From positions 260,181-271,893 of the forward strand of contig WELB01000143.1 in assembly GCA_009602725.1 (NCBI GenBank): 11,713 nucleotides of DNA. Reading direction: 5' to 3'. The stretch comes from Spirogloea muscicola. Taxonomy: Eukaryota; Streptophyta; Zygnematophyceae; Spirogloeales; Spirogloeaceae. This document shows, one piece after another, positions 7,410 to 11,713 of the stretch (within the stretch, counting starts at the first letter, position 1; each line of letters opens with the position of its first letter). The notes beneath the pieces are model-generated. The model was not told the DNA's origin, did not search any database, and saw only the letters and a list, made by a program, of their open reading frames with translations. The position numbers and the translations under genes were made by a program.

Positions 7410-9834
7410 ATGGCGGCGGCGGCGGCGGCGGAGGAGGCGGCGTTTCTCGGCGGAAGCGCCACGGCGGCGGCGGNGGCGGGCGGGACGCCGACCTGCCGTG
7501 GGTGGAGAAGTACCGGCCGGCGCGCATCGCCGACGTGGTGGGCAACCCGGACGCCGTGGCCCGCCTCGCCGTCGTCGCGCGCGACGGCAACATGCCCAAC
7601 CTCATCTTTGCCGTATCCCCCCGCCGCAGCCCCCGCCTCTCTGCCCGACCGCAGTCGCAGCCGCAGTCGCAGCCGCAGCCGCAGTCTCCTCTCTGCCCGA
7701 CCGCACTCGCAGCCGCAGTCGCAGCCGCAGCCGCAGTCTTCCAGGCGAGCTCGCTGCGCCCCAGTGATGGCGGCCGCCGTGCTCGCCAGCGGCTGAGCTC
7801 GTTGCGTGCCTGTCGTACGCTCGTACAGGCACTAACCCACAGCGGCGCGCAGTTCCTGGCCCGGTCCTTCAGTCGTAGTCAAGCGAGCTTTGCTGCTGCC
7901 CGAGCCGCTGTGCGGTCGATTTGTGCCGTGTCTGGCTTGCGCCTTGACGTCGGCTGCCTGCAGGGGCCCCCCGGGTCCGGCAAGACGACCAGCATCCTGG
8001 CGCTCGCGCACGAGCTGCTGGGCGCCAGCTTCAAGGAGGCTGTGCTGGAGCTCAACGCCTCGGATGACAGGTGCCCCACCGGTGGCTTCTCTCCACCGCT
8101 GCCACTTATTGCCACTGTGACCCACGTCCAGACTCCCCTAAGCCCCAGCAGATATCGACGAGGAGAGAGCCGGCTGAGGTTCGGCTTGTGTGCCCGTCAC
8201 AGGGGTATCGACGTCGTGAGGAACAAGATCAAGATGTTTGCGCAGAAGAAGGTGACGCTGCCGCCGGGCCGCCACAAGATCATCCTCCTCGATGAGGCTG
8301 ACAGGTGGGTGTGCTGCTGCAAAACACTTGTAGCAAGTTGACATACTCTCAGCGCAGTGGCAAATGCACCTGCAAGCAGAGAAGTGGAGGGATGCAACAT
8401 TATACGGTTGGTGCTTAGCCCACTGCGGCCTGCATTCGCAGCTTCCACAGTTTCGCTAAGAAATAATAGGCGCGTGTCCATGGCGACAATGGGATGTTAC
8501 AATGTTGGTCACTGGACTCACCCTCTGCTCATCCAGGACTGCGCAGCATGACTGCTGGAGCACAGCAGGCGCTGCGGAGGACCATGGAGATTTACTCCAA
8601 TACAACGCGCTTTGCGCTTGCCTGCAACATCTCGTCGAAGATCATAGAGCCAATCCAAAGTCGCTGCGCTATTGTCCGCTTCATGCGGCTATCAGAGCAG
8701 GAGATTCTGGACCGCCTCATGAAGGTTGTGGAGGCTGAGAAGGTGTGCACAAGGATGCTCCCTGCAATGGGGTCTTGTCTCTCTTGCATGAAAGGTCTTG
8801 TGGTGACCATGTTCAGCACGTGTTGCATCTCAACTTCAGTCTCATTGCAGAACAAATACGTGGAGCTTTAAGCATATAGGTCCACAACCCTGAACGACCC
8901 CTGGATTCCATTCTCTGCAGTAGTCATTTTTACGTTGAATAGCTACCCCAATACGCTTGCAACATGCAGGTCGCCTATGTTCCAGAGGGGCTGGCGGCTA
9001 TCGTCTTCACAGCAGACGGGGATATGCGGCAAGCCCTCAACAATCTGCAGGCCACATACAGCGGCTTTGGCTTCGTAAGCCAAGAGAACGTCTTCAAGGT
9101 GGACCAATACCTTGCGAACAGCATTGCCAGCTTGCTTGCTTGCTCGTGTGCCATGTCAGAGCCGTAATTGGAAAGCAAGCCAGGAATCCTTGAGCCTTCT
9201 TGGCGTCCTCATCATGCTTTTTGCGCTTCCCCTAGGCCCCTCTTGCTTCCCCAAGGTCCAGTTGTCAAGAAGCGTAGTCCTGTCAAGAGCATCACATGAT
9301 ATTAATTGCACTCTACCAATGCTATCAGAGCGGCTGACTTCAACGGACAAAGTACCGAGTTTAATACTACAGCAGTACTTGCTCTTACTTGTTGCTGATG
9401 ACAGGTCTGTGACCAGCCGCACCCGCTTGTGATCACCAATATCGTGAAGCACAGTCTGGCTGGTGATATTGACAAGGCGTATAGTGGCCTTAAGCAATTA
9501 CACGACTCCGGCTTTGCTGCATCCGATATTGTCACGACTCTGTTCCGTATTGTGAAGAATTACGAGATGCCTGAGTACCTCAAATTGGAGTTTATACGGG
9601 TAGGCGCAACCCCTTGACCTTGTTCAGCTCCCTCCTGCTGAATGACGCTTTGAGCTGGTCGACATGTGAGAGAAACTCGACCCTTGCAAGTATGTGATAC
9701 TCGGATGTAAGCATGTACAGGAGGTGGGCTTCGCGCACTTGCGCATTGCAGATGGCGTTGGCTCCCTCCTGCAGCTTTCAGGCTTGATTGCTAAATTGTG
9801 TAAAGTGAGAAACATGGCAGCAATGCCAACATAA
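7410..9834 (+). CDS. RFC2: Replication factor C subunit 2 (RFC2, p40 small clamp-loader subunit), seven exons
   Basis: Small AAA+ subunit of the nuclear RFC complex, which loads the PCNA sliding clamp on primer-template junctions in replication and repair. Exons: 7410-7612, 7964-8070, 8203-8304, 8547-8742, 8970-9098, 9405-9599, 9721-9834; all six introns are GT-AG and the phases join cleanly. The product is about 348 residues, normal for the family. Visible motifs, in order: Ala/Gly-rich N-terminus (1-28); RFC box LPWVEKYRP (29-37); Walker [10 protein letters not shown] (69-77); Walker B DEAD (134-137); sensor-1 Asn165; SRC arginine-finger motif (176-178); sensor-2 [11 protein letters not shown] (about 220-230); then the collar helices. 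Stretches such as [26 protein letters not shown] and CDQPHPL match plant RFC2 better than human, by my memory of the family. The ATG at 7410 is in another frame from the conserved part; exon 1 joins up only if the N at 7474 stands for one extra base. Gene identity is near certain; the first 20 or so residues are not. Confidence 0.95.
7613..7963 (+). other. RFC2 intron 1 (stop-free, 351 bp) with a CAG-rich duplication
   Basis: The intron starts GTATCC and ends CTGCAG. Splicing joins the codon for Ala68 to the first Gly of the Walker A loop, as the family requires. Its length is 117 codons and the exon 1 frame stays open through all of it, so a retained intron would add a Gln/Pro/Ser/Ala-rich insert directly before the P-loop. 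The family has no such insert, so I treat it as an intron. Its first part carries a 52-bp tandem duplication. Confidence 0.85.
7636..7739 (+). repeat. 52-bp tandem duplication made of CAGTCG/CAGCCG hexamers, two copies
   Basis: Units at 7636-7687 and 7688-7739 each begin CCTCTCTGCCCGACCGCA and continue as alternating CAGTCG and CAGCCG hexamers. They are nearly identical, differing by one base (CAGTCG against CACTCG near the start of the hexamer run). This is a recent-looking tandem duplication nested on an older hexamer microsatellite, lying entirely in intron 1. Confidence 0.85.
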
Positions 9835-10262
9835 ACAACTTCTGCCTCCTTGCATATTGACAATGCGGGGATGCTGATGCCACTGAAAGGGTTTGCCAGA
9901 CCATATGCATATTCTCTGGACCCAGCCTTTGCAATCAAAGTTCAAAATACTCTCGGAGTTCGTCAGCCAGTGGTAGTAGAAGGCCAGGCACAAGCAGTAA
10001 CATGGGCCGCTGTCCGTTTCCTGGTTATTGGACCTTGTACAAGGAAGCTTATGCCATCTGGCGAAAGACAGCAGGGTCCACATGGACAGGACATGCATGT
10101 CTGAGGTTTTGGGCGACCGAGGCATAATTCTCAACCTGTGCATGGGAAGAGACAAGGAGCTTGGTCACGGCCGTAACGTGGGCGCCCTGAGTGCAACCTG
10201 GTGGGGGCTCACTGCACGTTCAGAGGAGACTGCTGGTGAAAAGGTAAGTGGTGCAAAATAAA
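9835..10262 (+). other. Probable RFC2 3' UTR or downstream spacer with AATAAA
   Basis: After the TAA at 9832-9834 there is no palindrome repeat until about 10285. The only canonical AATAAA near the 3' side is at 10257-10262, right before the first repeat, which would give a 3' UTR of about 430 bases. Plant-lineage polyadenylation signals are loose, so an earlier end is equally possible. I see no gene here. Confidence 0.35.
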
Positions 10263-10274
10263 GGGAGGCCAAGC

Positions 10275-10548
10275 AAATTCATTCGCTGGCCCTTTGCAGC
10301 CATTGGCCCCTTTTAAAGAGCTACTTGCTTCGTTCACAGCCATTGCCCCCTTGAAAGAGCTTCTCCTCACGTTAAATCAAGAGGAGAGAGTTCTTCCGGA
10401 AATGGGGCAATGGCTGTGAAAGGCCAGCACAGAAAGGCGTTTGACAAGGGCTGAAGGGGCCAGATGGCGTAAATCACCAGCTACGCAGGTGGCTATCACG
10501 AATGGGTCCTCAAGTAGCCCTAGTCACGGCTGCAAGTCGGAGTAGCTA
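10275..10548. repeat. Palindrome repeats and a frameshifted minus-strand tail
   Basis: Plus-oriented copies lie at 10285-10301 and near 10336, with right flanks GCCCCTTTTAAAGAGC and GCCCCCTTGAAAGAGC. A minus-oriented core is at 10427-10412. Its left flank (GGCCCCTTCAGCCCTTGTC) follows a minus-strand tail near 10545-10510 that reads SDLQ, then in another frame VTRAT and TGA. The order tail, flank, palindrome is the same as elsewhere. Confidence 0.55.
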
Positions 10549-10774
10549 GCAGCTGGAAGCATGTCGAAACGTCAAGACCTGGAAGCAGCAGCGTAGTACA
10601 GCTTGCGAGCATACGGATAGCAAAAGCCTGGGAGCGCTGCAGCAAGACTGAGAGAAATGTTCGGTAGGTGTGAGCGGACGACCCGGCGCGATTGAGTCCG
10701 TGGAGCTCGCCTTGCTGCTCTTGAAGCTGGACCACAGCTCGCTGCGCGAGCCGCTGGAGGAGGTCAAGGCACTG

Positions 10775-11060
10775 AGTCCTTGTTCATTTTCGTTTGTAGC
10801 CTGGCTTTGCCCTCACCCCCTTTGGAGCGACCTTTATGTATTGACCCGTGGTTACTGAGCGGGTCAGTCTGCTGTAGATGATATACGTCTCTAGATGTGC
10901 TTCCCTCTGTACTTGGCCATTTGGCCTTTGTTTGTTTAAAATACACGAAATTTCTCCTTTGGAAGAGCTGCTTCTACAAGGTCCAAAGAGAAAGAAAGTG
11001 CTCGCCCTGATAGAAGGGGGGCTAGTAAGCCAGCCCAAAAAAATGGACAATGCCAAAAAA
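10775..11060. repeat. Retroelement tail (DLYVLTRGY) and palindrome remnants
   Basis: Bases 10829-10858 on the plus strand read DLYVLTRGY and TGA, directly preceded by a decayed palindrome unit (CCTTGTTCATTTTC, a broken core near 10798, then CCCCCTTTGGAG). A minus-oriented core lies at 11019-11036, with AATGGACAATGCC behind it. Confidence 0.55.
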
Positions 11061-11204
11061 GTCTGTAGACATCAACCGCCGGCATGACGAATACATGGGC
11101 TTGCGCGACGACCACGCGAGCTTCTTCATTGAAATCAGAAGCAGCTCTCTCGTATGGAGTGAGGGCTTTGTCTAGCTGTGTGGTTTCTCTTTTTCGTTCG
11201 GCAC

Positions 11205-11262
11205 CTTGTTGGCTCTTTGGACCTTGTCCATTCTTTTTGGGCTGCCTTTTCCCAGCCCCCTA
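11205..11262 (+). repeat. Palindrome repeat copy with a canonical left flank
   Basis: GTTGGCTCTTTGGACCTTG and TCCATTC lead into a core at 11239-11256 (GGGCTGCCTTTTCCCAGCC). The flank is among the best-preserved in the window. Confidence 0.65.
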
Positions 11263-11299
11263 CCCTCTGTAGGCGAGCAATTTCTTTCTGGGCTTTGAG

Positions 11300-11713
11300 G
11301 AGGCGATTTATAAGCTGTTTCTGTCAGACTGAGAAAAGCCAGCCGACACAAGAGCGCACACGAAGGCGTCAACCCGACACGCAAGCCTCGTCCGCGGCAG
11401 GCCGCCGGCGCCAGCGTCAGCGTAACCCTTCCGGTCGCACTACTACTTGTTGTCATCCCCCGACATCGTCAGCGTCAGATCACGAGCCCGCGTCAGCCCC
11501 CGATTCCGGCCAGCAGAGTCAGTGCCCGTGGCGGGCAGTCAGTGGGGGAGAGCAGCAGGACCTGGGCCCCCGTAACCCCCCTCCCCGTCGACCGCTCACG
11601 CCCCTATCTACCCGGCTGCCTAGTTCTCCCACCCCCCTCCTCCCCGACCCCTGCCGGCCCGCGCCCGCCGCCGTCGCCGGGAGCCGCTCGTCCCCGCCGC
11701 CGCCGCCGCCGCC
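11300..11713 (+). other. GC-rich right edge with a Pro/Arg-rich open frame, truncated
   Basis: From about 11330 to the window end, two plus-strand frames stay open for more than 100 codons. One has a basic start (ERTRRRQ) and then Ser/Pro/Gln-rich sequence ending in poly-Pro; the other ends in poly-Arg, both reading the terminal CCG repeat. No ATG or family motif decides between them. A TTTATAAG at about 11306 could be a TATA element. This might be the 5' part of a gene or of a retroelement's first open frame, or only GC-rich non-coding DNA. Confidence 0.25.

Noticed and set aside
7152-7796. Plus-strand frame of 214 codons overlapping RFC2 exon 1
   Set aside because: Only its short [12 protein letters not shown] segment is likely real, as the RFC2 N-terminus. 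The rest reads through exon 1 in the wrong frame and into intron 1.
8494-8871. Plus-strand frame of 125 codons as a separate gene
   Set aside because: It is RFC2 exon 4 read through into intron 4 until a stop; exon 4 ends at 8742 and joins 8970 in frame.

Overview
This window is nuclear DNA from a eukaryote, most likely the green-plant lineage. My best guess is a streptophyte alga or an early-diverging land plant, because the one intact gene reads far more like the plant form of its family than the animal or yeast form. All six introns are short (121-351 bp) and GT-AG. There are no operons, bacterial ribosome binding sites or CRISPR arrays. Two single N bases (5783 and 7474), both in G-rich runs, mark places where the assembly is uncertain.

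The gene is replication factor C subunit 2 (RFC2, the p40 small clamp-loader subunit). It runs on the plus strand from about 7410 to 9834 in seven exons and encodes about 348 residues, with the RFC boxes intact. About 65 bases upstream of its start lies a textbook E2F site, with a CCAAT box just before it. Both sit within about 50 bp of the end of a retroelement fragment. The ATG lies in a different frame from the conserved protein, and the N at 7474 lies between the two. Introns 1 and 2 have lengths divisible by three and contain no in-frame stop.

Almost everything outside the gene is repeat-derived. Two pieces of non-LTR (LINE-type) reverse transcriptase C-terminus lie on the minus strand: 1-812 (one frameshift, one premature stop) and 2824-3159 (open to its own stop). 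The second ends in a peptide close to SDLRLLTRGY followed by a stop. The same peptide-plus-stop, or a decayed form, recurs about a dozen times on both strands. Where the downstream side is intact, a small palindrome (consensus GGGCTGGCCTTTCACAGCC) follows about 85-130 bases later. About 30 palindrome copies fill the flanks and none lies between 7294 and 10262. I read them as debris of one or a few related LINE families, or of SINE-like/tandem derivatives of their 3' ends, nested and inverted into one another.

Layout: 1-815 reverse transcriptase relic (minus); 829-1315 two consecutive retroelement tails (plus); 1316-1925 GC-rich block; 1926-3159 minus-strand tails and reverse transcriptase C-terminus; 3160-3890 plus-strand tail and dense palindromes; 3890-4440 no recognisable gene; 4440-5280 three decayed tail/palindrome units; 5280-6100 poly-C and poly-G tracts, otherwise nothing recognised; 6100-7293 more tails, some chimeric; 7294-9834 RFC2; 9835-10262 possible 3' UTR; 10263-11260 repeats; 11300-11713 a GC-rich edge with an unassigned Pro/Arg-rich open frame.

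I do not see a new multi-gene system. The most notable unexplained structure is the recurring tail-plus-hairpin module.
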